Shown one piece after another: positions 10,923-23,059 of a stretch of DNA of 64,000 bases. Below the pieces are notes generated by a model, which worked only from the letters and a program-made list of their open reading frames with translations, had not been told where the DNA came from and did no database searches. Positions within the stretch are counted from its first letter, which is position 1; each line of letters begins with the position of its first letter. Made by a program: the position numbers and the translations under genes. Source of the stretch: Acanthopleura granulata (taxonomy: Eukaryota > Mollusca > Polyplacophora > Chitonida > Chitonidae); assembly GCA_016165875.1 (NCBI GenBank), contig JABBOT010000080.1, positions 15,594,064 through 15,658,063 of the forward strand, read 5' to 3'.

Positions 10923-13900
10923 ATGGGTCTTTTGACAGACACGAAGCAACGAGAGAAATTGTGCAACATTATTGTCAAGTTCAACTCTAAACTCTGTCTG
11001 TTGGGATATGTTGTGGGCTTCTGCTGGTTTCTGGCCTTAGGCTATCAACCATTTAATGCTGCTACATACTTCTCAGAGAATGCACTTCTGCCAGGTCTGT
11101 ATTATTTGTCTGTATGTCTGCTATTACTACAGACAAAGAAATCTCGTGTAGCCCATGTGTTACCAGAAGAACCATTTTGAATGGATTATTTACATGCAGC
11201 CAGTATGCATGGCAGATTTTAACTCAACATTGTTACTTTCTGTTGTCACTGCTTGTGGAGCCCTGGTGACAATAATCAGTCAGCATCACTGGTCATGCTA
11301 TAGCTTGTGATGCCAGTCAGCATTACTGGTCATGCTATAGCTTGTGATGCCAGTCAGCATCACTGGTCATGCTATAGCTTGTGATGCCGGTCAGCATCAC
11401 TGGTCATGCTATAGCTTGTGATGGGGCCCTGGTGACAATAATCAGCCAACATCACTGGTCATGCTATAGCTTGTGATGCCAGTCAGCATCACTGGTCATG
11501 CTATAGCTTGTGATGCCGGTCAGCATCACTGGTCATGCTATAGCTTGTGATGCCAGTCACGCCACTAAAGTGTTCTTGCTACAACCAGTTTGCCTCTGAC
11601 CAATGAGGTGGCAGACCTGAACCAGGCTGGCAGGCTCAGCTGTTGCTTTAAGTCAGGTTGTCTTTGAGGTACCTGTTGAAGGGCTGTGGTTTACTCCATG
11701 CATTCGATTTCCTATAAAATCAAAGGCTTGATTTGGTAGCCTCGTTGGCTACAATCGTGACAATGGTTAAAGCACCATTGGGCCCTTGACCAGTGAGTTC
11801 TTATATTGGGGTCGGGATATCCAGGATCATTCCCGGTTTGCCTCATATCTAAGGCTTTAAAAATGGTACATGTTGCTGCCTCGCTTATTTCTCAGCCCTG
11901 AAAGCTTAGAGCAAGGGAACAGGACTGGTCACAATGGTGTCAGTGTAATGTGACTGGGTGGGGTGTCATGTTTGGTGACTTCAGCATGATGTTCTAGCCC
12001 TGTCACAAGAAGACACAGCATATATACACTCTGAGGACTCATTGTCACATGACTGAAAAATTGAGTATGACATAAAACCTAATCATTCATACAAGCATAT
12101 ATACACACATATATATATGCCTGTTTTTTTTCTGATGGACAGGTATTGTTGATGCTGATTACTACAATCAAGCTGATTTTCATAGCAATTATAAAGAGCT
12201 TGAGAAGGAGTTGGAGAGCGATAAAAGGTAAGAATGATCTTTGTGTTGAATGCAGTTTTGAAATATGAAAGCAGTCACAAATGGCATGACCTTGTGAATT
12301 GGGAGAGTGATTCAGTACAGATCTTCAGTGGCATAGGAAGCATGCCATGCTGATACAGTGGGCCGAGTGGTTAGCATGCTAGCACAGCACATTGACCCAG
12401 GAGTATCGCACCCATGCAATCACTGTGAGTTCAAGTCCAGTTCATGCTGGATTCCTCTCCGACTGTACGTGGGAAGGTCTGCCAGCAACCTGCGGATGGC
12501 CATGGGTTTCCCGCGGGCTTTGTCCGGTTTCTTACAACCATGATGATAATAATTGTGTCTGTTTCTGCAATAATAATTGCAGACACAGTGTACATGTTCA
12601 TTGCTGAGTACAACATCTGCTGTCAGAATGTAAATCAGGTACATATGGAAAATCAAGTTTAACTGGCTTTCTTTTCCCATGACAACCAGCACATATCAGG
12701 GATAAGGTTGCTCCTTGGACGAACTATATCTGTATGATGCAAAGGAAGTCTTATAATATGTATTATATCTAAGCTTAATAATATATATTATGGCTTGTAT
12801 ACAAGCAAATTCAGGTTTCTCAGTGAGGCTGCACAAGAGGAGACACAGATTTCTTTGTGGATTTGCAGCTGAAATTGCTGAAATTTTACATTGATATGTA
12901 GGTGAAATAACAGTAATTATCTGAAAACAGTTGAATTAATCATTTGACTTATGTTTTCAAGTGATTTGTGTTGTTAAAATGTGTGATGATATTGTTAACA
13001 TTTGTTGGTTTGGACATTGGGACTGGGTTAAAATAAAATGAAAAAAATATTACCTAAGTTATTTCAGAAGAGGGGTCCATACTGACCTAAACGAGTGGAA
13101 GCATTTTTTTATGACATGCTTGGTAACTCTGTAAAATCACCTTTTAATCTGGAATTCTTACGAGGCCATGGAGTAAGCCATTTTAGAGAAACCTGAAACA
13201 CAATGTCGCATCATCCGTACCCTAAGCTCTTCTGTATTAGAAGCCAAACTCTTTTGTGTGAAGTACGGTACCCCTTATCAACACAACCAGAGGCCGCGCA
13301 TTGTGGTCTTCTGCTTGAGGCCTTGGAGTATAACCCAGCACGTATTCCACTACCACTTTTTGTTGAAAATGGCTTTAAAGTATATCAGAATTGTCACATC
13401 ACAGCAGAAACAGATGCAGGGTAGTAAAAATATCTCGTCCTTGATTGGTTAAAATTGATAGCATGTTGGCCCGTTCGATTTTCTCTGTGTGGGCATTTTA
13501 GCTTACTTTGAACTGCGATATTTCAGTTATCCTGCATCACAAAACTAAAAAGTGATATTTTTTTAGCTTTAAATGGGATTCTTTATCAATGCATGTATGG
13601 ATTTGATATAGTGTTGCCTTTTTTTTTAAACCCAGAGAATTTCCACATGAGCTATTTATTACTGTATATTATATGCAAATGATTTACAGTATTGTCTTAA
13701 TATGATATAGATTATGCTATTGCTGCATTATTTTTTCTTTTTAATTTCCAGGAAAGTTCCAAAAGAATGGTTGTATAGAAAGTTCCAGTCCCTAGGTTTA
13801 GATGTGTACATGCAGAACTTCAGCATCAGATATCCCCTAAGTCTGTTACCTGAGGGACAGGTGAGTGGCCAGAACTTCTCTATCAGGTATCCCCTAAATC

Positions 13901-16900
13901 TGTCTCCTGAGTGACAGGTGAGTCCTCAGAACTTCAGTATCAAATATCCCCTGAGTTTGTTACCTGAGAAACAGGTGAGTGGTCAGAACTTCTATATCAG
14001 ATATTCCCTGAGTCTGTTACCTGAGGGACAGGTGAGTGGTCAGAACTTCTGTATCAGATATTCCCTTAGTCTGTTACCTGAGGGAAAAGTGAGCAGTCAG
14101 AACTTCGGTATCAGATATCCCCTGAATCTGTTACCTGAGGGACAGGTGAGTGGTCAGAACTTCTCTATCACAGCTTTCCTAAATCTGTTACCTGAGGGAC
14201 AAGTGAGTGGTCAAACTTTAGTATCAGACATCCCATCAGTTTTTTACCTGAGGGATAAGTATCAGATATATCCCAAGCCTGTTACATGGTGGCCTTGGTT
14301 TAAATTCCACCTGCTCTGTGGTTGCCAATTTACGTTTAACTTATGCATCAGTATTTTGTGTGCCAATTCATATTTAGATCTGTATTTAACTGTATTTTGT
14401 GTACGTGCTCAGGTGTTGCCAGGGGAGAATGTGTACGCCATCCTCCGGGCCCCCAGGGCCTCCAGCACAGAGGCTGTGGTACTCTCCTCTCTGTTTCGCC
14501 CGCTGGCGAGTCCCTACAGCAAGACTACAGCAGGCATTGCCCTCATGCTGGCACTGGCGAACAACTTTAAGAGTGAGTACTGGTCCTCTTACCTAAATGT
14601 ACATATCTTTCTGAGTCTCTGTTTCTGCTTTGCTTTCCTTCTGTGCATTTGCAGTTTGTCCACTAATACATGTGTCTCCGCATTATTTCTCATTTGATAA
14701 TCACCAGTGATCGTAGACGGTCTGTGGGAAGAGCAAAGTGTGTAGTGTGACAATTACCCTCTTTAAATAAAAATTCCATTCATTCATTGATTTACCATAA
14801 CCCCCCCCCCCCCAATTTCTGTTCTGTAAAAAAGTGAGATTTGTTCCCGCCTCTGCCCATCATAATTTCATGATAGAATGGTCTGGTTCCCTTGTGGTGT
14901 TATTTGTGATCTGCTGAGGAATTATTTATAATGAAATAAATCAATAACTGCTTTATTTTCAGAGCACACATACTGGGCAAAGGATATCATATTTGTGGTC
15001 ACTGAGCAAGAGCAGGTCGGGATGCAGGCGTGGCTGGACGGCTACCATGGTTTCAAGCACTCAGAGTGTAAGTGTGCATTGTATTCTGAAACCAGGGGCC
15101 TCCGTGGCTCAGTCGATTAGCGCAGTAGCGCAGCTCAGTGACCCGGAGGCCTCCCACCAATGGGGTCGCTGTGAGTTCAAGTCAGGCTCATGCTGGCTTC
15201 CTCTCCAGCCGTACGTGGGAAGGCAACCTGTAGATGGTCGTGGGTTCACCCAGGCTCTGCCCAGTTTCTTCCCACCATAATGCTGCCTGCTGTCGTATAA
15301 GAGAAATATTCTTGAGCACGGCATAAAATATGAATCAAATAAATAAATAAATTCTGAAACCTCTGCAGAGCATCAGCACACTCTTATTCTGTTGGCAGTA
15401 TTCTCAGAGCCTAGCTCTGAGATTGGTTGGCCATGCTGCCAGCTTAGCTTCCATATTAATCAGTCTGCATTGTTACATTTACAAATGTGGATCTCAGTTC
15501 TGTCGCCGGTGCTGCCTTCAGAGTGTCAAAGCTAAGCTCAGCGAAAACAGGTGTACTGTTATCCTAAAGTAATTTTGATTCCATATCATCTCTTTTTGTG
15601 GGAATAATAAAGACCGTATCATCGTAATTAACTCAGTGTTAATGCGTGCATGTATGTGATCCGGGATTACCCAGGTAGCAAAAAAACAGAAAGCATGTGC
15701 ATGTGACGAACTGTTTCTAGCAAACCTAAATTATGAAATCTAAATTCAAAGTAGCTTCAACCATCAAGGCAACAAAGGGTAAGTTTTATTACCAAAAGCA
15801 ACTCTTGGTACACTGTCACCCACCTTTGTTCTGTACGAGTAGGTGCAAAATTTTCGCACCCAGACATTAAATGAAATAAATTTTAAGCAGAATGGAAGAA
15901 TTAGGATTCCCTGGATTGCTGATGTAAAGGCAAAACATGTACACTTATTGTTGTATGTATTTTTTATCTTAGACATCATGGCCGATGACTTGAAAGGTCG
16001 TGGAGGGTCCATCCAAGCTGCCATTAACCTGGAGATTGCCAGTGACAAAAATACTCACCTGAACATCAAGATTGAAGGTCTGAATGGTCAGTTACCCAAC
16101 CTTGACCTGGTTAATCTGGTGGTCAAACTGTGCCGCAGGGAAGGTATCCGACCAACTCTACATAAAAGGGTAAGTGTCCAGTCCTTCATGTATTTATTAG
16201 CTCACCTGTAGTAAGTACAGGCATAGCTTATCTCGTACCCTGAGTGTAGGCGTCCAGTAACAGGGAAAGCAATGTTAAACTAAATGTTAGGGGTGGTATC
16301 TAAAAAGTACTGCATACTTTGAACTCTGGGTTTGCACACATATAGAGCACCATAACACAAGAGGGATATTCAATCCTTGATTCCATGTGTGCCTATTAAA
16401 TATTGTAAATTACCAAATTCCTCTCTTAGTGTGCTGTGTGTTGGAATCTGTGTTAAACAAAATGTTAGGGGTGGAATCTTAAAAAATACTGCATGTATTA
16501 AACTCAGGATTGCACACATGTAGAGCACAGTAACACAAGGGGGATATTCCACCGTTTATTCCATGTGTGCCCATTAAATACTGTAAATTACCAAATTCCT
16601 CTCTTTGTGTACTGAGTATTAGAATCTGTGTTAAACAAAATGTTAGGAGCGGTATCTCAAAAAATACTGGATGTATTGAGTTCAGGGTTTGCACACATGT
16701 GGAACATAATGACACAAGAGGGATATTCCATCATTGGTTCTGTGTGTGCATATTAAATGCCATAAATTACGGAATTCATGACTTTGTGTACTCCTACAAG
16801 CGAGCTCTTTGGTAGCCTTGCTACCACATCTAAGTTTGATTTACATCATTGGTGTTTTTTCATCATACTCAAGAATATGTCACTTACAAGACCGCAACCA

Positions 16901-19900
16901 GCATTAAGGTGGGAGGACAGTCCTTCATGTAAGTACACATGAAGTGAAACCAGACGACACATACCTGTACTTAAGACTTCAAGTCTTTGTTGTTAAGTGA
17001 GAAAAGAGCATGAAGAAGCATTTAAAACATGTTGCAAGTCCTGTATTTAAATTTCAGATTGTCATTTCTGTTTTTTTTTTATGAGGCTAAACTTTCACAA
17101 AAATTGTTCATGTCCATTATTTCTTCATTTGATCTGGGCTTTGTCTACAACATGGTAATCAGGTGTATTGACAACATACAAATTTGAGAGGCTCACAACT
17201 CTCAGAATCATTTCAGAATCTGTTGTTTACAGAATAGAAACATACATCTGTATGATTGATTCAAGTAATGAATCCAAAAATTTTTGATTATTGTGCATAT
17301 GATGGCTTCAAATTTGGCACAATTTCTGAGAGTTTCATTGATTGTAGGAAGATGTTTTGAGGTGTGTTTGGATGATACCCTGGCATCCCTCTAAAAACGT
17401 AAGGTTCAGCAACAGAAGTAATAATTTATGACATTTATTTGCCTCTAAAAACTCACATTGGTGACAAAAATATAGGTCATTTACAGGACATACGCATATT
17501 TGGTATGTATACATGGACGTTTTTGTCTGAAAGTGACAGAAATACCCTAAATAAAGTTTTTGCCTACTATGTGTGATTTGTCCTGTATTTGCATGTATGT
17601 CTGCAGGATGACCACAGTCGGCCAGAGAGCCAGGCTGGATTCAAACACACCCTGAAGACGATGTTCGCCATGATGTGGTCTCAGGCCACGGGCATGGCCT
17701 CCGGGAACCACGGACTGTTCCACCGTTACAATATCGAGGCTTTGACCCTGGAGGGGTTCAGGAAGAAAAACCATGAGCCTAGAGACCTCAGCACCTTGGC
17801 ACAGTAAGGCTGTCACCCTGACTCTGTTGGTCCCTCAATACCTGTCCCACGGGCAGAAATATAGACTTGTACTTTGTCAGTTAGCCAGTCTGTCACAAGA
17901 CTGCTCAAACTATTTTTCATAAATGTTAATCATATTGAATTGAAACTTGCTACATAGCTTGGCCATTATAAGTTGGGCATCAGGTTCTTAGTTTTGGTCT
18001 GTTTCGTTGATTCTGAAGCAAAATTATGACCAGTTCTGTCTGATTTTGTAATTTCAGGCCGGCACTGAGAATTGCTTTTTTAACAGAATTTGATTAAGAT
18101 ACATTTCAATTCAGTTTTTATTTTATTTGTTAAAAATATCATAGTCCCCTAGCTGGTGAACAATGTGCGCTTCTCATTTCATGTAGTCCATGTGAAAAAA
18201 AAAAATGCTCAAAGTTGATCAGCAAATTACTGGGTTGTTTTTTTTTTTTATTTTAAATGGAGATGCATCTTTAACACTCTCAGACTCAGAGGAAGTGAAG
18301 TATAAGTTGTGTTTGACAGTGAAAACAATCAGGATTTGTATGACCCACTTGAAATGGTGTTTTCGTCTGTCTGTTTTCAGAGTTGTGGAGGGAACATTCC
18401 GAAGTCTGAACAACCTCCTTGAGAGATTCCACCAGTCATTTTTCTTCTATATTCTCCCATCAACCAGTCGTTACGTATCTATTGGGTTGTACATGCCACC
18501 ATTGGCCCTGATGGTATTGCCGTGCCTAATCAAGGTATGCTGGCCTGGTACGGATTATTATCGAGTTTGATATTTCTTGATGTGACTTCTTGTTTGTGGT
18601 GTGGTGGTTTGGTGACAGCTTGGCATTTTGAGCAGGGTATTTTGTGACTTCAGAGCTGGGTAATATGATGTGATTTGGTGATGATAATAACCACTAGTAG
18701 CTATTTCAGAATAATTTAGGTTGTTTAATGATAAATTGGGCTGTGTAATGGTAACTTATTTAATGGTAACTAAATGGTAAATTGGGTTGTTTCATGATAA
18801 TTTGGGTTGATGATTTCGTGGTTTGAAGGTTTCATGGAAAAGTGATGGCTTGTTGATGTAGTTCGTTGCTTCTCATCACTCTAATGTAAATCCTCTGACT
18901 GTCAATTAGGCTGTGGCGTTGTGGATTCTGGTGGGACAAAGAGAGAAGAAGAAAGCTGAGGAGAAAGCAGAAGAGGAAAGAAAGTCTGCAGATTCACGAG
19001 ACAAAATGAGCGGAGATGCAATGACAGATGCAGCTGCAAACGCTACAGATGACAGCGACTCTGATGAGGAAGAAGAATCAGTAAGCTTTTCAAACACTGA
19101 CTTCGTAATGCTAGTTAATAATTTCCTTACATTTCAGAGAGGTTTATGTAAATAAACTCCTGTTTTATATCCGATCTCTAAAACCTGCAACTGCCACAGT
19201 GGTCTAGTTGATAGGACATCCGCCTCGAAGTCTGGAGATCCAGGTTCGGGTCGGCTCATACCAAAGAGTTTAAAAATGATACTTGTTGCTGCCTCGCCTG
19301 GCACTCAACATCAAAATGTTAGAACAAGGAAACAGGATTGGTCAGCCCTGTGTCAGTATAATGTGACTGGGTGGGGTATCATGCCTGGTGTCTTCGGCAT
19401 GATGTTCCAATGGGGGCGGCACTTTGACGGCATGAACTTGCCCTGCCGCAAGAAGACGTCATATGACTGAAGAATTGTTAGATATGATGTTAAACCCAAG
19501 CAATCACTCACCCCATCTAAAACTTGAAGTTATGTCTGTTGTGTTCCAGGCATAATTTGTCATGTAACTATCGTCTCTCTGTTGTTAGCAGCAACAAATA
19601 ATCTTTTAATAATCACAACATATTTTGTGGATGGTTGTTGGTTTCTTGGCCAAAAATTAAACCTAGCAAGCCGTATTTTTTGAACATCAAACAGGAATAC
19701 ATACACATACACCTTTGCTCTAACTGCTTTTAATAAGCCATAATTTAATTATCAGTCACTTTGTCTACAGCGTATAATTGTTTTTGTCTACATTTTTGCC
19801 AGGATCTCCAGCAGTCCACTTGGGTACAAATTGTTCCCATTATCCTGGTTTCCCTAGTGATTGGCATGCTTGCCTACACCGGTCCAAACATCTTTGCTGC

Positions 19901-22410
19901 ATCTGCGCAGTCCTTCCGTCTGCTCACAGATGACGCTCTCACCTTTGGTATTCTAGCTCTGTTTTTAGCTGGATTGTTTTTCCCAAATATCGTGGCAAAG
20001 TGAGTGAATTTTTCTTAATTTCTGCACATTTGTGATCTTATCAATTGATTAGAATTCTATGATCTACACACAGTTTTTACTCACCTCTTTGGGAATGAAA
20101 AGGGAACTTGCTGCTCTGCATCCTTTCTGCTTTCTGTCAGTCCGGTCTGCAATCTGAATGCAGAAATAAAATCAAGAGATCACTCTCAAATTTCGACTGT
20201 GCCTGGCCATTGTTAAAATGGTGGTTCAGTTACTTTTCACTGAGCTGCATAATCCAAAATGGTTGTAGTTCTCCACCTCAAACTTTATTCATATGTCTAT
20301 TACGTATCCTAAGTGTGAAAAAGATAATTTGAAAACAAATGAAGAGGTAATCATCAAACTCCATCAGAAGATTTGAGAAAATTAGTAGCATTGCTTTTTG
20401 CCAAGTCCCATGGTCCAAGAAGTCTTTCGGTGGCCATCTTGTATTTCAGTGTTAAGGCCAGCTGGTTTTTATACCTGGCTGTAAATACCTAACAGTTTGC
20501 TGATTTTCTTGGCACTCATGGTATACTCAGTGTATTATAATTCAGTTCTCAAAGTTTTAGTCCAGAGGTACTGGTCAGTGTGCAGTTTGATTGTCAAATA
20601 TCAGCTGCATTTACATCACTTTGTCATGGCCTTGAAAATTTGTTGTGACCTTGATCTTTTGTCTTTACCCTGAAAACTGATGAGGTTTGGCTAACTTCAG
20701 CATAGATCTTCTCTTTTAGACAGCATTCGCAGTTTGTTTCGTGTTCTCACCAGGATATGACTGAGATCTTGCCCACGTGGCGTTAGTCCATCATCATTCC
20801 ATCACTCACTTCCTTTCTCAGGAAATCTGAAGGGTTACAGTTTAACTGGGAGGTCCTCAAGTGTGTCTCCCTCATCTATGAGAGCCTCTGGATATTCTCA
20901 GCTGCCCTCATGAACATCTCATTGGCTTATTTTCTGGCTGTTGTGATGGTGCCTGTCACTGTTATGGCTCATCCAATCAAAAGCAGGTAAGCTTTGAAAT
21001 GTTATTTTGCAGATTAAAGGTAAGAAAAAGAAGGGATAATAGGTCACTGCAAGTGTGTGGCTCGGTTCTCAATATAATATAAGAAATAGAAGGGATAATA
21101 CTGCAAGTGTGTGGCTCTGTTCTCAATATAATATAAGAAAAAGAAGGGATAATGGGTCACTGCAAGTGTGTGGCTCTGTTCTCAATATAATATAAGAAAT
21201 AGAAGGGATAATACTGCAAGTGTGTGGCTCTGTTCTCAATATAATATAAGAAAAAGAAGGGATAATGGGTCACTGCAAGTGTGTGGCTCTGTTCTCAATA
21301 TAATATAAGAAATAGAAGGGATAATACTGCAAGTGTGTGGCTCTGTTCTCAATATAATATAAGAAAAAGAAGGGATAATGGGTCACTGCAAGTGTGTGGC
21401 TCTATTCTCAATATAATATAAGAAATAGAAGGGATAATACTGCAAGTGTGTGGCTCTGTTCTCAGTATAATTTCAACATGTGAAAAAACTGCTGAATAGT
21501 AATGTTTTTGTCAACGTGTACACATTGACGTTAATGTTGACCAGTTTTAGCTAGACATAAACAACAAACTTCAGCTACAAACCCAAGCATGGTCACTGTA
21601 GAATATTAGGTTGTAGTGGAAACTGCGCTGAGCATTTATACCATTCCAATTAAATCCTGTTATAGATCACAGTAATAGTTGTTGTGCCTGGTGGAAATTT
21701 TATTGTTTGCTTCGTTGTTATTGAAAATTTTGAAGGAGGAAGAAGTTTTTCTTCATGAGAGCTCTTTGTTTGCGCTGAATTTACCTCTATGGTAACTTCT
21801 CTTGTGACTGGAATGGTAACTTTGTGTTGAGAAAGCTATCATCTGTAGTGGTGTAGATTGTCATGATATAGGTCAACACAGTGGTGACTGAGAGGAATTG
21901 GGTCAACCTCCACAAAAACAGCATTTATTAATTTTATTAACTTAAAACCTAAAGACCTTCTGGTGTTATTGGAACTAAAACTAATTGCTCCTAAGAGGGT
22001 TATGTTGAACCATTTCATATACAATTGTACCTTCCTTTACAAACTGTAATTTTCTTTGAAAATTGAAACAAGGAATCAGGACCATGAGATTTCCATTTTT
22101 AGAGAATTAATTTTACCCATTGTCCATTTGTCTGTTGTGTTTCAGACTGGGCCACATGTTGCAGACCCTGCTGATGCTGGCCATCTCGCCGCCAGCTCTA
22201 CTCTACACAGCAGCCCTCATTGAGTCGTACGGCGGGAAACACTTCAGATACGACTTGTGGCCAGGCAAGGCCTGGGATGTCTTGAAGCAGTCCTTGTTCC
22301 TGTCCATTCTAGACAACTATTTAATCGGCAACTGGATCTTTTCTTTCTTTAGCTTTGCTGTCATGCCAAGCTGGCTTATGTCCTGGGCAGTCACCAGAAT
22401 TGGCCAATGA
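10923..22410 (+). CDS. GPAA1: GPI-anchor attachment protein 1 (GPAA1), 12 coding exons
   Basis: Subunit of the ER GPI transamidase, which cleaves a C-terminal signal from a precursor protein and joins the protein to a preformed GPI glycolipid. Coding exons are 10923-11094, 12143-12227, 13752-13860, 14413-14572, 14963-15067, 15973-16169, 17607-17803, 18381-18534, 18910-19080, 19803-19999, 20822-20986 and 22146-22410; 1977 bases, 658 aa plus stop, with all phases joining. Family hallmarks seen: N-terminal MGLLTD with a first membrane segment (LGYVVGFCWFLALGY) and SENALLPG; the lumenal domain with YAILRAPRASSTEAVV, YWAKDIIFVVTE and IEGLNGQLPNLDL; NHGLFHRYNIEALTLEGF; LERFHQSFFFYILPS then RYVSIGLYMP; and several C-terminal membrane helices. 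Human GPAA1 is 621 aa; the extra length is partly an acidic/lysine-rich cytosolic insert in exon 9. A splice acceptor at 10905 shows an untranslated 5' exon upstream, not located. The start is the first true ATG; an upstream in-frame TTG is not a start. Confidence 0.97.
11270..11570. repeat. 37-bp tandem repeat in GPAA1 intron
   Basis: About seven copies of a 37-bp unit (gtcagcatcactggtcatgc then tatagcttgtgatgcca), interrupted once by a copy of the flanking gccctggtgacaataatcag segment (near 11265 and 11428). The interruption implies that a larger block was also duplicated. Confidence 0.9.
11745..12095 (+). mobile_element. SINE family B copy in GPAA1 intron
   Basis: It shares ordered landmarks with copies at 19.2 and 46.6 kb: a gtttaaaaatggtac-like block, ttgctgcctcgc, agcaagggaacaggactggt, tgtaatgtgactgggtgggg, cagcatgatgttc, cacaagaagacacagcata, and a tail with cataaaaccta. 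The 5' part is diverged. Confidence 0.75.
12338..12540 (+). mobile_element. SINE family A copy lacking its 3' tail
   Basis: A tRNA-like head (gggccgagtggttagcatgc and a gtgagttcaagtcc B-box-like site) is followed by the family A body (gctggattcctctcc, gtctgccagcaacctgcgga). The copy stops at an accaccatga-like point before the usual tail and runs into sequence rich in taat. Confidence 0.85.
13806..14285 (+). repeat. 60-bp minisatellite derived from GPAA1 exon 3 and its splice donor
   Basis: The last 50 or so bases of GPAA1 exon 3 plus the GTGAGT donor are repeated about eight times with a 60-bp (20-codon) period. Most copies keep cagaacttc, atcagatatcccct and ttacctgagggacag followed by gtgag. 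Because the unit is a multiple of three, the array holds a long open frame downstream of exon 3, broken early by one stop in copy 2. Copies carry substitutions, and the last ones lose the donor. The model uses the first donor (13860/13861), which joins exon 4 in phase 0; later donors would add multiples of 20 codons. Confidence 0.93.
14801..14812. repeat. Poly-C tract
   Basis: An uninterrupted run of about a dozen C residues in a GPAA1 intron. It is likely to vary in length and to be error-prone in assemblies. Confidence 0.8.
15095..15352 (+). mobile_element. Full-length SINE family A in GPAA1 intron
   Basis: A tRNA-derived head (ggggcctccgtggctcagtc; B-box-like gtgagttcaagtc) is followed by the body (catgctggcttcctctcc, cgtacgtgggaaggc, cccagtttcttcccaccata), the block gtcgtataagagaaatattc, then a cggcataaaa ending and AAAT repeats. 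It is about 258 bp long and lies 30 bases after the donor of exon 5, without disturbing the splice sites. Confidence 0.93.
16268..16800. repeat. Tandem repeat of about 178 bp, three copies
   Basis: The markers aaactaaatgttaggggtgg, aaacaaaatgttaggggtgg and aaacaaaatgttaggagcgg fall near 16276, 16454 and 16633. Each unit also carries gcacacat-gtagagcac, gggatattc and a ccaaattcctctct block. It lies in a GPAA1 intron. The open frames across it are accidental. Confidence 0.9.
16838..16920 (-). mobile_element. 3' fragment of SINE family A (reverse)
   Basis: Short reverse-orientation remnant: attggtgttttttcatcat, actcaagaatatgtcactta and attaaggtgggagga match the complement of the family A tail and body junction. 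Confidence 0.7.
19190..19515 (+). mobile_element. SINE family B with a recognisable tRNA-like head
   Basis: The head reads like a tRNA: A-box-like tggtctagttgataggac and B-box-like caggttcgggtcgg. The body shares landmarks with the copies at 11.7 and 46.6 kb (ttgttgctgcctcgcc, aacaggattggtc, gtcttcggcatgatgttcc, cgcaagaaga) and ends with gatgttaaacccaagc. It lies within a GPAA1 intron. Confidence 0.85.
21012..21475. repeat. Higher-order tandem repeat of about 113 bp, four copies
   Basis: Each unit holds two related halves: one with aaaagaagggataatgggtc and one with aatagaagggataatactgc, each ending in tgttctcaatataatat. The alternation repeats four times almost without change, so the dimer amplified recently. 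It sits in the last GPAA1 intron, directly after the donor of exon 11. Confidence 0.92.
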
Positions 22411-23059
22411 GAAGTTGTTGTCTTTTCACAAAATGACGAACTGATTTGCATGATGGGGATTTATGTGAACAGCAGTCTTTCCAGTGTTTTACTGGAATCT
22501 GTGAAACATTCCATGCTTTTGTACTGAAATAGGAAACAGAATTTTCCCCGAATGAAGGGATTTTAGGGGGCAAAAAAACTTTTAAGAAAAGGTGCTTCTT
22601 CACACCGTTTTATACATTTATATCATTTTTCCAAGACCAATGACCAGTGGAAAATCACATAGAACAGTGGGTATTGAAAGTAGAAAACTAGCTGATGTTT
22701 GTAGCCATTGGTATGTGGATGTGGCAGTGTCTTGTCAGTACTTTCTCCTGGACTGGAAAAGTCCATGTATATCATTGCTCTGAGTCATCGATCTACACTC
22801 CAAGAATGGAATGAATGAATGAATGATTTGGGTTTTAATAACCCTTCACAGAAGCCAATTTGCAGGCCCATTTGTAGGCCCATTTGTTAGAGTGTTACTT
22901 CCTTAGCCTATTAGGACACCACAGACAGGCCGCGGCATTGTAACTCAGTTAAATGTGTAACTGTATTTCACTATTCAACCAGTTAGTATGTGGAGGTGTA
23001 ACCTTGCTGATAAGCATGATTTTGTTTATGATGTGCTGTGTTGTGATATGAGATTGATA

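Noticed and set aside
13918..14697. 259-codon plus-strand open frame with 20-residue repeats
   Set aside because: It is the exon-3-derived minisatellite read through GPAA1 exon 4 and into the following intron. A real protein here would be GPAA1 with an insert, not a separate gene.
19200..19262. Possible tRNA gene (A- and B-box-like sites)
   Set aside because: It is the head of a family B SINE; the acceptor stem is not paired and the body continues as in other copies.
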